61,029 nt of DNA from Marinifilum caeruleilacunae (lineage in GTDB: Bacteria; Bacteroidota; Bacteroidia; Bacteroidales; Marinifilaceae), in NCBI RefSeq assembly GCF_013141825.1, contig NZ_RZNH01000016.1, positions 41,360 through 102,388 on the forward strand, read 5' to 3'. The notes under the pieces are model-generated. The model worked only from the letters and a program-made list of their open reading frames with translations, had not been told where the DNA came from and did no database searches. Below, piece after piece: positions 36,611 through 45,946 of the stretch; the first letter of the stretch is position 1; every line of letters begins with the position of its first letter. The position numbers and the translations under genes are program-made.

Positions 36611-38923
36611 TTAAGCGTGTTCTACCACTAGACTGCTTTCTTTTTCAACTTTGTATTCATCATCCTTAATGAAGATGTTAATGGTTTCACCTTCTTCATT
36701 GATCACGCCTACTCCATCTTCAGAAACCCTTACATTTAACAAGTTGCCTCTAAAGCGAACTTTAAACGAGTATGATTTCCATTCTTTTGGAAGCATTGGT
36801 TTGAAAACCAATTTTCCGTCTACAACTCTCATACCACCAAAACCTTCAACGATAGACATCCAGGTTCCGGCCATACTTGTAATGTGCAGACCTTCGTGAA
36901 CTTCTTTGTTGTAATCATCCAAATCCAAACGCGAAGTTCTTAGGTACAGGTTGTAAGCTCTCTCTTCATCGCCAATTGTTGCTGCCAAAATAGAGTGGAT
37001 ACATGGCGATAATGATGATTCATGTACTGTTCTTGGCTCGTAGAAATCGTAGTTCTTGCGAATGGTTTCCAAATCGTACTGATCTTCGAACAAGTAGATT
37101 CCCTGAAGAACATCGGCTTGTTTGATAAAACAAGAACGTAGGATTCTATCCCATGACCAGTGCTGGTTGATCGGACGAATTGCAGGGTCTAGTTCCGAAG
37201 CCAGGATTTGCTCCTTGTCCATGAAACCATCTTGCTGCATGTAAACTCCTGTTTCCTCATCAACCGGATAGTACATATTTTCAATAATATCGGTCCATTT
37301 TGCGGTTTCAGCATCGAAATCGAAGTTTAGGTTCTTCATAATTTCGTCGAAACGAGCAGGATTGGTTTCTTTCACATGAGCCATTGCCTCTTGTGCATAT
37401 TTCATACACCATGTTGCAATGGTATTTGTGTACCAGTTGTTGTTGATATTATTTTCGTATTCGTTAGGACCAGTTACGCCTAACATTACGTATTTCTTTT
37501 TTGCCTGAGAATAGGATACGCGCTGGCTCCAGAATCTTGAAATTCCGATTAACACATCTAGTCCATATTCTTCTAAATATTTTTTATCGCCTGTGTGGCG
37601 GATATAGTTGTAAATCGCAAAAGCAATTGCTCCATTACGGTGAATTTCTTCGAAGGTAATTTCCCATTCGTTGTGACACTCTTCACCATTCATTGTAACC
37701 ATTGGATACAAGGCAGCTCCATTGGTAAAACCAAGTTTCGCTGCATTTTCGATGGCTTTTTGTAATTGTTTATGACGATAAATCAACAAGTTACGAGTAA
37801 CCTCAGGCTTTGAAGTACTCAAGTAGAATGGTACACAATAAGCTTCAGTATCCCAATAAGTTGATCCTCCGTACTTTTCACCAGTGAAACCTTTAGGACC
37901 AATATTTAGTCTTTCATCTTCACCTGTGTAAGTCTGATTCATCTGGAAAATGTTGAATCGAATTGCTTGCTGCGCTGCAACATCTCCTTCAATCATGATA
38001 TCGCTATGATCCCACTTGTCGGCCCATGCTGTTACATGCTCTTCCAATAAAGCACCATAACCTTTAGCTTGCGCTGCTTCCACTACCGATACAGCATCCG
38101 AAGAGATATCAGTTTTGCTGTGGTTCAAAGAACTTAATACAGCAGCATACTTGTAAATCGAGTATTCAACATCCTGTTCTGCTTCGAACTCAACAGTATT
38201 GGCAACATATTTGGCATTCTCGGTAATTACCGGGCTCAATTCAAGCTTCTGACCATCTTTATAAACATCATATTTCATGCTCATGCTAACATGAAAATCA
38301 AGCTTTTTGGTTGCAGCGGTAATGTAGGCTTCACCTTTCATCGATTTTGCCTGTAGCACATTCCAGAACTGCTCATCGTAGTTCGAATCTTCGTTGGAAA
38401 CATCTGCATCAACATATGGAGTGAAAGCAATTTTTCCATCAAAATTCAATGGTGTAACTGAGTAACGAATCGCTCCAACTTCCGAAGTAACAATGCTTAA
38501 AAATCTTTTGGCTTCAACTTTTACCTTATTTCCATTCGAAAGTGTAGCTACAAAGCTACGCTCCAAAACACCTTCCTTCATGTTCAGGGTGCGAACAAAA
38601 TCGCTCACTTCACATTTGGCAAGGTCAAGCATTTCACCATTAATTTTCACATCGATTCCGATCCAATTTGGCGCATTTAAAACCTTCGCAAAATATTCAG
38701 GGTATCCATTTTTCCACCAACCTACTCTGGTTTTATCTGGATAATAAACACCAGCTACATAAGTTCCCTGTAGGGTTTCGCCAGAGTAATGCTCTTCGAA
38801 CATGGCTCTTTGTCCCATGTTTCCGTTACCAAGGCTAAATATACTTTCTGATGCGCGGTGGTTTTCAGGATTAAAGCCTTCCTCAATGATACACCACTCA
38901 TCATGCTTTAAATACTCATTCAT
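36611..38923 (-). CDS. GH65 phosphorylase (maltose phosphorylase-type)
   Basis: A 770-residue family-65 enzyme without a signal peptide, so cytoplasmic. N-terminal super-sandwich (1-280), linker, (alpha/alpha)6 barrel (about 310-700) and C-terminal sheet. The general acid is E488 in VTGPNEYENNINNNWYTN, the place occupied in maltose phosphorylases. The family converts a disaccharide plus phosphate to glucose and beta-glucose-1-phosphate. Maltose is the likely substrate because the next gene is beta-phosphoglucomutase and the operon is amylolytic. Trehalose or kojibiose specificity cannot be fully excluded from sequence. Confidence 0.92.
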   Translation of the reverse strand: MNEYLKHDEWCIIEEGFNPENHRASESIFSLGNGNMGQRAMFEEHYSGETLQGTYVAGVYYPDKTRVGWWKNGYPEYFAKVLNAPNWIGIDVKINGEMLDLAKCEVSDFVRTLNMKEGVLERSFVATLSNGNKVKVEAKRFLSIVTSEVGAIRYSVTPLNFDGKIAFTPYVDADVSNEDSNYDEQFWNVLQAKSMKGEAYITAATKKLDFHVSMSMKYDVYKDGQKLELSPVITENAKYVANTVEFEAEQDVEYSIYKYAAVLSSLNHSKTDISSDAVSVVEAAQAKGYGALLEEHVTAWADKWDHSDIMIEGDVAAQQAIRFNIFQMNQTYTGEDERLNIGPKGFTGEKYGGSTYWDTEAYCVPFYLSTSKPEVTRNLLIYRHKQLQKAIENAAKLGFTNGAALYPMVTMNGEECHNEWEITFEEIHRNGAIAFAIYNYIRHTGDKKYLEEYGLDVLIGISRFWSQRVSYSQAKKKYVMLGVTGPNEYENNINNNWYTNTIATWCMKYAQEAMAHVKETNPARFDEIMKNLNFDFDAETAKWTDIIENMYYPVDEETGVYMQQDGFMDKEQILASELDPAIRPINQHWSWDRILRSCFIKQADVLQGIYLFEDQYDLETIRKNYDFYEPRTVHESSLSPCIHSILAATIGDEERAYNLYLRTSRLDLDDYNKEVHEGLHITSMAGTWMSIVEGFGGMRVVDGKLVFKPMLPKEWKSYSFKVRFRGNLLNVRVSEDGVGVINEEGETINIFIKDDEYKVEKESSLVVEHA

Positions 38924-38995
38924 GTTTGATTTTCTTTTAATTAGCTTTTAGCAGATAACTTTTAACCAATTACTGCTAACTGTTAATTGTTACCG

Positions 38996-39643
38996 TTAAA
39001 AGTTTAATTGAGTCATAGAAAAACCCACGAATCCAGGAACAACGATATTCGCTTTTCCCAAAACATCAGGTGATCCGATTCCGACACATTTCATATTACC
39101 ATTTATGGCAGCTTCGACACCAGCTTCGGCGTCTTCAAAAACAACACATTCCGATGGAGAAACACCTAGCAATTCAGCTCCTTTCAGGAATACTTCAGGA
39201 TCTGGTTTTGCATTGCTAACGTGAGTGCCATCAACCACTGCATCAAAATAATCAGTCAGTTCCAACTGATTTAAAATGGTCATAGCGTTTTTACTGGCCG
39301 AACCTAAGGCAATTTTTATCCCCTGGTCCTTAAGTTCATTAAAGAAATCTTTTACCCCTGGAAGAATCTCATCAGGAGTCATTTTAAGAATGAACTCCAC
39401 ATAGTTTTTATTTTTCTTATCTGCCAGTTCTAGTTTTGTTTTTTCATCCAATTCAACTCCACCAATTTCCAAAAGGATATCCAATGAGGTCATTCGGCTA
39501 ACGCCTTTTAACCTTTCATTATCCTCTTCGGTAAAGTCGAATCCCAATTCATTTGCTAAACTCTTCCATGCGATGTAATGATACTTTGCCGTATCAACAA
39601 CCACACCATCTAAATCGAAGATGCATGCACTAATCTTTCCCAT
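38996..39643 (-). CDS. pgmB: Beta-phosphoglucomutase
   Basis: A 215-residue HAD-superfamily enzyme with the nucleophile/acid pair in FDLDGVVVDT (D10, D12). The cap segment HYIAWKSLANELGFDF contains the His/Trp/Lys that handle the sugar. Further motifs are ALGSASKN and VVFEDAEAGVEAA, which complete the Mg2+ site. It converts beta-glucose-1-phosphate to glucose-6-phosphate. The position directly before the GH65 gene is the classic pairing for phosphorolytic maltose use. Confidence 0.95.
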   Translation of the reverse strand: MGKISACIFDLDGVVVDTAKYHYIAWKSLANELGFDFTEEDNERLKGVSRMTSLDILLEIGGVELDEKTKLELADKKNKNYVEFILKMTPDEILPGVKDFFNELKDQGIKIALGSASKNAMTILNQLELTDYFDAVVDGTHVSNAKPDPEVFLKGAELLGVSPSECVVFEDAEAGVEAAINGNMKCVGIGSPDVLGKANIVVPGFVGFSMTQLNF

Positions 39644-39665
39644 CAGTTTTTATAAATTGTTTTTA

Positions 39666-41009
39666 TTATTTATCTGATTCTTTCACGAAGAACACAGATA
39701 TTGCTCCTAAAATCATGATAACACCGGCCAGAACAAGAATGTAAATTCCATCGCCGTTGAAAAAAGTTCGAAGTATTGGTCCACCAAATACACCACTTAA
39801 AATTTGAGGTACAACCACGGTAAGGTTGAATAATCCCATGTAAATACCCATGCGTTTTGCAGGCAATGCTCCCGAAAGAATTGTATATGGCATAGCCAAA
39901 ATACCTGCCCATGCAATCCCTACACCAATCATGGAAATTAATAACATGTATTGGTCGTTAAACATCATGGTAGAAATGAAACCTAATCCACCCATTACCA
40001 AAGCACCGGCATATACTGTTTTTCTACTGGTTAAGCTGATAAGCTTAGGCATTATCACAGAAAACAATGCAGCTACCAAACTGTAAACAGCAAAACAGAT
40101 TCCTACCCAGTTACCGGCTTCGTTAAAAGCATCCAAAACTTGTTTGTTGGTTTCTGTTTCTGCATTAAAATCGATAGGTACACCAAAATAATGCTGAGAA
40201 ATTGCAGTAGTTGAATATACCCAAAGCAAGAATAGCGGAAACCATGAGAAAAGCTGAACAATCGACAATTGTTTCATTGTCGCCGGCATGTTTTTCAATA
40301 AGTTCCAGAAGCTTTCTTTTTGCTCCTTATCTTCTTCGGTAATATTATTATAGGCTTCAAATTCTTCTGGTGGATATTCTTTGGTTTTTAGCACTGTTAC
40401 CAATACACTAATCAGCAATAGTGAACCACCAATATAAAATGACCAGATTACCGAAGGTGCTACATTACCTGCTGATGACTCGTTGGAAATACCAGCTGCA
40501 GTCATGATAAATGGCAATGCCGAACCAATAACGGCACCTACGTTTATTAAGAAACTCTGAACCGAATAGCCCACATTTCTTTGCTCTTCAGGTGTCATAT
40601 CAGCAACCAATGCTCTAAATGGTTGAAAGGTTACATTAAATGAACCATCCATTAAAGCAAGCATTACTACACCAAATACCAATGCACTACCTGCTTTTAC
40701 AAACATTGGCGCATTAGGCATCAAGAACATAGCCAACATGGAAACAATTGCTCCAAACAAAATGTATGGAGATCGACGTCCAAATCGATTCCAGGTTTTA
40801 TCACTAGCGGCACCTACCACTGGCTGAACTACCAATCCCATAATTGGTGCTACCAACCAAAAAAATGACAGTTCGTGTGGATCTGCCCCTAAACTTGTTA
40901 ATATTCTACTGGCATTTGCATTTTGTAATGCAAAACCAAACTGAACACCTAAAAATCCGAAGCTCAGGTTCCAGATTTGCCAAAAGCTTAAACGAGGTTG
41001 TTTCTTCAT
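39666..41009 (-). CDS. MFS sugar transporter (SLC45-like, maltose uptake)
   Basis: A 447-residue inner-membrane transporter with 12 predicted helices. The start FWQIWNLSFGFLGVQFGFALQNANASRI and the loop DKTWNRFGRRSPYI are signatures of the GPH/SLC45-like MFS carriers linked to maltose and sucrose. First gene of the long alpha-glucan operon, 22 bases before pgmB. It should move maltose or short maltooligosaccharides from periplasm to cytoplasm for GH65. It is preceded by a leader of about 280 bases from a strong promoter. Confidence 0.92.
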   Translation of the reverse strand: MKKQPRLSFWQIWNLSFGFLGVQFGFALQNANASRILTSLGADPHELSFFWLVAPIMGLVVQPVVGAASDKTWNRFGRRSPYILFGAIVSMLAMFLMPNAPMFVKAGSALVFGVVMLALMDGSFNVTFQPFRALVADMTPEEQRNVGYSVQSFLINVGAVIGSALPFIMTAAGISNESSAGNVAPSVIWSFYIGGSLLLISVLVTVLKTKEYPPEEFEAYNNITEEDKEQKESFWNLLKNMPATMKQLSIVQLFSWFPLFLLWVYSTTAISQHYFGVPIDFNAETETNKQVLDAFNEAGNWVGICFAVYSLVAALFSVIMPKLISLTSRKTVYAGALVMGGLGFISTMMFNDQYMLLISMIGVGIAWAGILAMPYTILSGALPAKRMGIYMGLFNLTVVVPQILSGVFGGPILRTFFNGDGIYILVLAGVIMILGAISVFFVKESDK

Positions 41010-41292
41010 CTGATCGTTATTATTTCTTCTTACTTTTTTAGAAGTTTGATTTCAATTGTAAACCATGCTTACAAACACAGTTTATTACACTAAGCTGGAT
41101 AAAAGAAACAAAAGGTAATAATCATGATCCACAGTATTGCATACACAACACGATTAAGACCAACTAACTTTTAACGTTCAAAAATCGAAAAATGGAATTA
41201 GACCATATTCATTTCCTTCAATTACCCGGAAATGAGATCATATTACTTGGAAGTATATTATATAAGTCGGAACAGAGGTTTCCCTCCGGGAT

Positions 41293-41324
41293 CAAAAGTA
41301 CGGAAAATGAATGAATATGTCAAA
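41293..41324 (-). promoter_or_regulatory. Bacteroidota-type promoter of the MFS-GH65 operon
   Basis: On the minus strand, TTTG (41324-41321), 20 bases, TACTTTTG (41300-41293). This is an exact consensus match. Predicted start is near 41288, giving a leader of roughly 280 bases. Confidence 0.75.
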
Positions 41325-41380
41325 AAGAAATGAAAGCATCACTCCCTAAAAGCCAGTAAAAACAGGCTACATAACCTATT

Positions 41381-41393
41381 TCAAACGATTGCA
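41381..41393. promoter_or_regulatory. LacI-type operator upstream of the MFS operon
   Basis: TCAAACGATTGCA, an imperfect palindrome around a central CG. It matches the two sites before susC and lies about 100 bases upstream of the predicted transcription start of the MFS operon. The rest of 41010-41505 holds this site, the promoter, a long leader and the lacI terminator; no gene is seen. Confidence 0.6.
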
Positions 41394-41452
41394 ACAATTG
41401 TCTAAAAAAAATTATTTTTTCATTTGAAAGGGTGAGTTTAGATCAAGAAAAC

Positions 41453-41481
41453 AAAAAAGGAGCTGATCACAAATCAGCTCC
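41453..41481 (-). terminator. Terminator of the LacI-family gene
   Basis: On the minus strand, GGAGCTGAT/ATCAGCTCC stem (41473-41481, 41459-41467) with 5-base loop and a T6 tail. Confidence 0.88.
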
Positions 41482-41505
41482 CTATATAATATTATACTCT
41501 TTAAA

Positions 41506-42549
41506 TTAATTTTTGGTAGATCCTCTAACAATTAAATTGGTTTTAACCACTTTGGTTACTGGTTCGTAATCCATATCCCCTTCGGTAATTCGCCCCACCA
41601 GTAATTCACTGGCTCTTAATCCAACTTCGTATCCATGTTGTTCCAATGTTGTTAGGGCCGGGTCGGATGTTCTGGAAACCACACCATCGGTAAAACCAAT
41701 AATCGATATATCCTCTGGAACTTTGAAACCTGCTTTCTTAACAACCGACAATGCGCCAGCAGCAGTAAGTTCGTTCACCGCAAATATTGCATCTGGTGGA
41801 TTTGGTAACCTTAATAAGTCGGGAGTCTTTTCAATGGCTTCTTCAAAACTATCGCATTTAATGATCAGATCTTCATCAACCGATAGCTTATGCTTCAAAA
41901 GTGCCTGTCTGTATCCTTTCTGACGATTTTGCCCTAAAAGCATGTGTTGGGGAGCCGACAAATGAGCAATTCTTTTGCAGCCAGTATTAATCAAATGTTC
42001 TACTGCTGAAAAAGCACCTGCGAAATCATCCACAATTACATTGTCGGAAGAGAGTTCGTTACACACCCTATCGAAAAACACAATTGGAATTCCATTGTCC
42101 CTTAACTCCTTAAAGTGGCTAAAATCATTGGTTTCTTTCGACATGGAAACCAACACGCCATCCACCCTACTCGACAATAGGGCTTGAACATTGGCCATCT
42201 CTCTTTCATAGGATTCGTTAGACTGGAACATCATTACATTGTAACCTGCCTCGTGTGCAATCTTTTCGATCCCACTAATAACAGATGAGAAGAAATGATG
42301 AACAATTTCAGGAATAATTACCCCAATAACATTTGATTTGCTATGTCTTAAGCTAAGAGCTACGGCATTGGGTTTGTAGTGCCACTTCTTTGCCAATTCA
42401 TTTACAGCTTCTTTAGTTTTAGAACTGATATCCGGATGATCTTTTAAAGCTCTGGACACCGTAGAGGCAGAAATGCCTAATTCTTTTGCGATATCTTTAA
42501 TTGTAACCTGGCCGCTTCTCATAGATATTTTAGTGAGTTTGTAAATCAA
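41506..42549 (-). CDS. LacI-family transcriptional regulator
   Basis: A 347-residue regulator. The helix-turn-helix is VTIKDIAKELGISASTVSRAL with the hinge KKWHYKPNAVALSLR, followed by a periplasmic-binding-protein-like effector domain (about 75-345). ATG at codon 10 (MRSGQVTIKDIA) is a likely alternative start. It lies between the two arms of the alpha-glucan locus, and matching LacI-type operators occur before both. A maltooligosaccharide is the expected effector. The upstream placement of the sites fits activation as well as repression. Confidence 0.94.
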   Translation of the reverse strand: MIYKLTKISMRSGQVTIKDIAKELGISASTVSRALKDHPDISSKTKEAVNELAKKWHYKPNAVALSLRHSKSNVIGVIIPEIVHHFFSSVISGIEKIAHEAGYNVMMFQSNESYEREMANVQALLSSRVDGVLVSMSKETNDFSHFKELRDNGIPIVFFDRVCNELSSDNVIVDDFAGAFSAVEHLINTGCKRIAHLSAPQHMLLGQNRQKGYRQALLKHKLSVDEDLIIKCDSFEEAIEKTPDLLRLPNPPDAIFAVNELTAAGALSVVKKAGFKVPEDISIIGFTDGVVSRTSDPALTTLEQHGYEVGLRASELLVGRITEGDMDYEPVTKVVKTNLIVRGSTKN

Positions 42550-42713
42550 AGAGACAAATACAACTTCAATGTTATCAAAGCATTAACAAATACCTGGGCA
42601 AACAACATCAAAAATTGCTGTAACATCCGTAAATATAGGAAAAATTAAACAAATTTGTAGGTTTAATTGTTTTTATTTTAGCCCCAAATACACATATTGA
42701 CATACCTAGATAT

Positions 42714-42736
42714 CAAACGTTTGCGGTAACGATTGC
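42714..42736. promoter_or_regulatory. Double LacI-type operator upstream of susC
   Basis: CAAACGTTTG (42714-42723, perfect palindrome in TCAAACGTTTGC) and GGTAACGATTGC (42725-42736) have centres 12 bases apart, about one helical turn. Both share the central CG and the TTGC half with the site at 41381-41393. The gap 42550-42951 otherwise holds only promoter sequence. Confidence 0.65.
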
Positions 42737-42766
42737 GATGATTTATTTGCACTTAATTATCAATCA

Positions 42767-42799
42767 TTTAATACTTGATTTTGGCATTCCATATCTTTG
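42767..42799 (+). promoter_or_regulatory. Candidate susC promoter
   Basis: TTTA (42767-42770, one mismatch), a 21-base spacer and TATCTTTG (42792-42799, exact -7 match). This implies a leader of about 150 bases and puts the operators 75-90 bases upstream of the start. Confidence 0.55.
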
Positions 42800-42951
42800 G
42801 TAATAGAAAAAATTAAGGCTAACTTAAGGATAAGGTAATATTTGAGTGTGGTAGTGGAAGCTAAAGAGTCGGAAACTTGAGTTCATATTTCTACCTGTTT
42901 AAAATTTATCTTACCTATAACTAATTTCTAATTTATCTTAAATTTCTATTT

Positions 42952-45924
42952 ATGGAACTTAACATTAGTATGCTAAGAAAACTGCTTCTCATGCTTGTTA
43001 CGGTTTTTTCTTTTACCGTTTTGCAAGCACAGGAAAAGGCAGTTAGTGGTACTGTTACCGATGCAAACGATGGCATGGGTATACCTGGTGTTTCCGTTGT
43101 AGTTAAAGGTACCACTGTTGGTACAACTACAGACATTGACGGAAATTATATGCTTAATGTCGATGCGAATTCTACACTTGTATATTCATTTGTGGGATAT
43201 AAGACACAAGAAATATTAGTTGGGGAACAAACTCAAATTAATGTTGTTTTAAGTGTTGAAACCGAAAACCTTTCCGAAGTGGTTGTGATTGGTTACGGTC
43301 AAGTGAAAAAAGATGATGCAACAGGATCTGTAACTGCTATTTCTTCAGACGACTTTAACAAAGGAGCAATTACATCTCCACAGGAATTACTTTCTGGTAA
43401 AACTGCTGGTGTTCAAATTACATCTGGTGGTGGTGCTCCTGGTGCTGGTTCTACAATTCGTATCCGTGGTGGTTCTTCATTATCTGCTAGTAACGATCCT
43501 TTATTCGTTATCGATGGTGTACCTGTAGATACTGAAGGTATTAACGGTATGAGAAACCCTTTAAATACAATTCACCCATCTGATATTGAAACATTCACTG
43601 TATTAAAAGATGCATCAGCAACTGCAATTTACGGTTCTCGTGCTTCGAACGGTGTAATCATTATTACCACTAAAAAAGGTAAAAAAGGTGGTGATCTTAA
43701 AGTAGGTTACAATGGTTATTTCTCGGTAAGCACCAGATCAGACGAAATTGATGTATTGGATGCTACTGCATACAGAGAGTTGTTCACTCAACAATTTGGT
43801 GATAACCCAAATGCTACAGCCTTACTTGGAAATGCTGATACTGACTGGCAAGATGAAATTTTCCAGACTGCTATTAGCCATGACCACAATGTAAGCTTAA
43901 CGGGTGGTATTAAAGGTGTTCCTTTCAGAGCTTCTATTGGTTACACTGATCAGGAAGGTATTTTAAAAACTTCTGAATTACAACGTAACACTGCTTCTGT
44001 TGGATTTAGCCCAAGTTTATTTGATGATCACTTAAAAATTAATGTGAACCTGAAAGGGATGTACATTGATAACAGATTCGCAGATACAGGTGCGATTGGT
44101 TCTGCAATTGCTTACGATCCAACTCAGCCAGTATTTGATGAAACAAGTCCATACGGTGGATACCACACCTGGACAGTAGGTAGTACTGGCGATCCTGTAG
44201 ATATCGCAACTACCAACCCACTTGCTCTTTTACAGATGCGTAAGGATGAGTCAACTGTAAAAAGAAGCATTGGTAATGCACAGTTTGATTACAAAATGCA
44301 TTTCCTACCTGAATTGAAAGCAAACTTAAATGTTGGTTACGATTACTCAAAGAGTGATGGAACAATCTTTGTTCCTGAGAATGCTTCTTGGGAGTACGAC
44401 GCTCAAAACGGTGGTGGTGTAGACAGAGAATATTCTCAGTCGAAACGTAACAAACTACTTGATTTCTATTTTAACTACGTAAAAGATCTAGATCAGATCG
44501 ACAGTAGAGTTGATGCAATGGTTGGTTACTCATGGCAGCATTTCTGGAGAAGTGAACAAACTTACCAGACTAACGTTGCAGGTACAATTGTAGACAACGA
44601 TACTGATAACAGAACAGAAAACTATTTGGTTTCTTTCTTTGGTCGTTTGAACTACTCTTTCAAAGATCGTTACCTATTAACTTTAACAGTTAGACGTGAT
44701 GGTTCATCTCGTTTCGCTGATGGTAACAAATGGGGTACTTTCCCTTCAGCAGCTTTCGCATGGAAAGTGAACGAAGAAGCATTCCTTAAAAATGTTGATG
44801 TTGTTTCTGACCTTAAATTAAGATTAGGTTACGGTGTAACTGGTCAGCAAAATATTACTTCAAACGATTATCCATACTTGAACAGCTACACTTATAGTGA
44901 AGCGAATGCACAATACCAGTTTGGTGACAAATTTGTAACAACACTTCGTCCATCTGGATACGATGTAAACATCAAGTGGGAGGAAACTACAACTTATAAT
45001 GCCGGTTTAGATTTTGGTTTATTCAACAACAGAATTACTGGTGCTGTTGATGTATACTACAGAAAAACCGAAGACCTATTGAATACAATTCCTGTGGCAG
45101 CAGGTACGAACCTTACCAACCAAATTCTTACCAACGTTGGTGATTTGGAAAACAAAGGTATCGAATTCGAAATCAATACTCGTCCAATCTCTACTCCTGA
45201 TTTATTCTGGGAAGTTGGATTCAATGTAACTTACAACAAAAACAAAATTACCAAATTAACTGCTGTTGATGATCCTAACTATTTAGGTGTTGCTACTGGT
45301 GGTATTTCTGGTGGTGTAGGTAACAATGCACAAATCCATAGTGTAGGACATGCTTCTAACTCATTCTTCGTATGGGAGCAGGTATATGATGCAAATGGAA
45401 AACCAATTGAAGGACTTTATGTAGACCGTAATGGCGATGGTGAAATTACTGAAGATGACAAATACCATTACAAAAAAGCAGCTCCTTCAGTTTATTTAGG
45501 ATTCTCTTCTAAGTTATCTTATAAGAATTGGGATTTCAGTTTTGCTGGTAGAGCAAACTTCAACAACTACGTATACAATAACGTAGACTCTAACGCAGGT
45601 GTTCCTGGACAAATGTATTATTCTGCAGGTTACCTGACTAACGTTACTGAAGATGCTTTAAATACCGGTTTTAACAGAGCTCAGTATCTTTCAGATTACT
45701 ATGTTCAAGACGGTTCCTTCTTAAAGCTTGACAATATTACATTAGGTTACAACTTTAATGAAGTATTTAATGGCAAAGGAAACATCAGACTTTACACAAC
45801 TGTACAGAATGTATTCACAATTACAGATTACGAAGGGCTAGATCCTGAAGTAAGCAGTGGTATCGATAACAACATCTATCCACGTCCAAGAACATTCTTG
45901 TTAGGTGTAAACATTGATTTTTAA
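42952..45924 (+). CDS. SusC-type TonB-dependent outer-membrane transporter
   Basis: A 990-residue SusC/RagA protein. Signal peptide (about 1-26; ATG at codon 7 is an equally good start), a carboxypeptidase-like N-terminal domain (28-105), TonB-box region SEVVVIGYGQVKKDD, plug (about 115-225, with IRIRGGSSLSASNDPLFVIDG and VLKDASATAIYGSRASNGVI) and a 22-strand barrel ending in a typical LGVNIDF. It imports maltooligosaccharides with SusD as lid. First gene of susC-susD-susE, 22 bases before susD. Codon choice is more uniform than in neighbours, fitting strong expression. Confidence 0.96.
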   Translation: MELNISMLRKLLLMLVTVFSFTVLQAQEKAVSGTVTDANDGMGIPGVSVVVKGTTVGTTTDIDGNYMLNVDANSTLVYSFVGYKTQEILVGEQTQINVVLSVETENLSEVVVIGYGQVKKDDATGSVTAISSDDFNKGAITSPQELLSGKTAGVQITSGGGAPGAGSTIRIRGGSSLSASNDPLFVIDGVPVDTEGINGMRNPLNTIHPSDIETFTVLKDASATAIYGSRASNGVIIITTKKGKKGGDLKVGYNGYFSVSTRSDEIDVLDATAYRELFTQQFGDNPNATALLGNADTDWQDEIFQTAISHDHNVSLTGGIKGVPFRASIGYTDQEGILKTSELQRNTASVGFSPSLFDDHLKINVNLKGMYIDNRFADTGAIGSAIAYDPTQPVFDETSPYGGYHTWTVGSTGDPVDIATTNPLALLQMRKDESTVKRSIGNAQFDYKMHFLPELKANLNVGYDYSKSDGTIFVPENASWEYDAQNGGGVDREYSQSKRNKLLDFYFNYVKDLDQIDSRVDAMVGYSWQHFWRSEQTYQTNVAGTIVDNDTDNRTENYLVSFFGRLNYSFKDRYLLTLTVRRDGSSRFADGNKWGTFPSAAFAWKVNEEAFLKNVDVVSDLKLRLGYGVTGQQNITSNDYPYLNSYTYSEANAQYQFGDKFVTTLRPSGYDVNIKWEETTTYNAGLDFGLFNNRITGAVDVYYRKTEDLLNTIPVAAGTNLTNQILTNVGDLENKGIEFEINTRPISTPDLFWEVGFNVTYNKNKITKLTAVDDPNYLGVATGGISGGVGNNAQIHSVGHASNSFFVWEQVYDANGKPIEGLYVDRNGDGEITEDDKYHYKKAAPSVYLGFSSKLSYKNWDFSFAGRANFNNYVYNNVDSNAGVPGQMYYSAGYLTNVTEDALNTGFNRAQYLSDYYVQDGSFLKLDNITLGYNFNEVFNGKGNIRLYTTVQNVFTITDYEGLDPEVSSGIDNNIYPRPRTFLLGVNIDF

Positions 45925-45946
45925 TTAATAATTCAAAGAAGAAATC

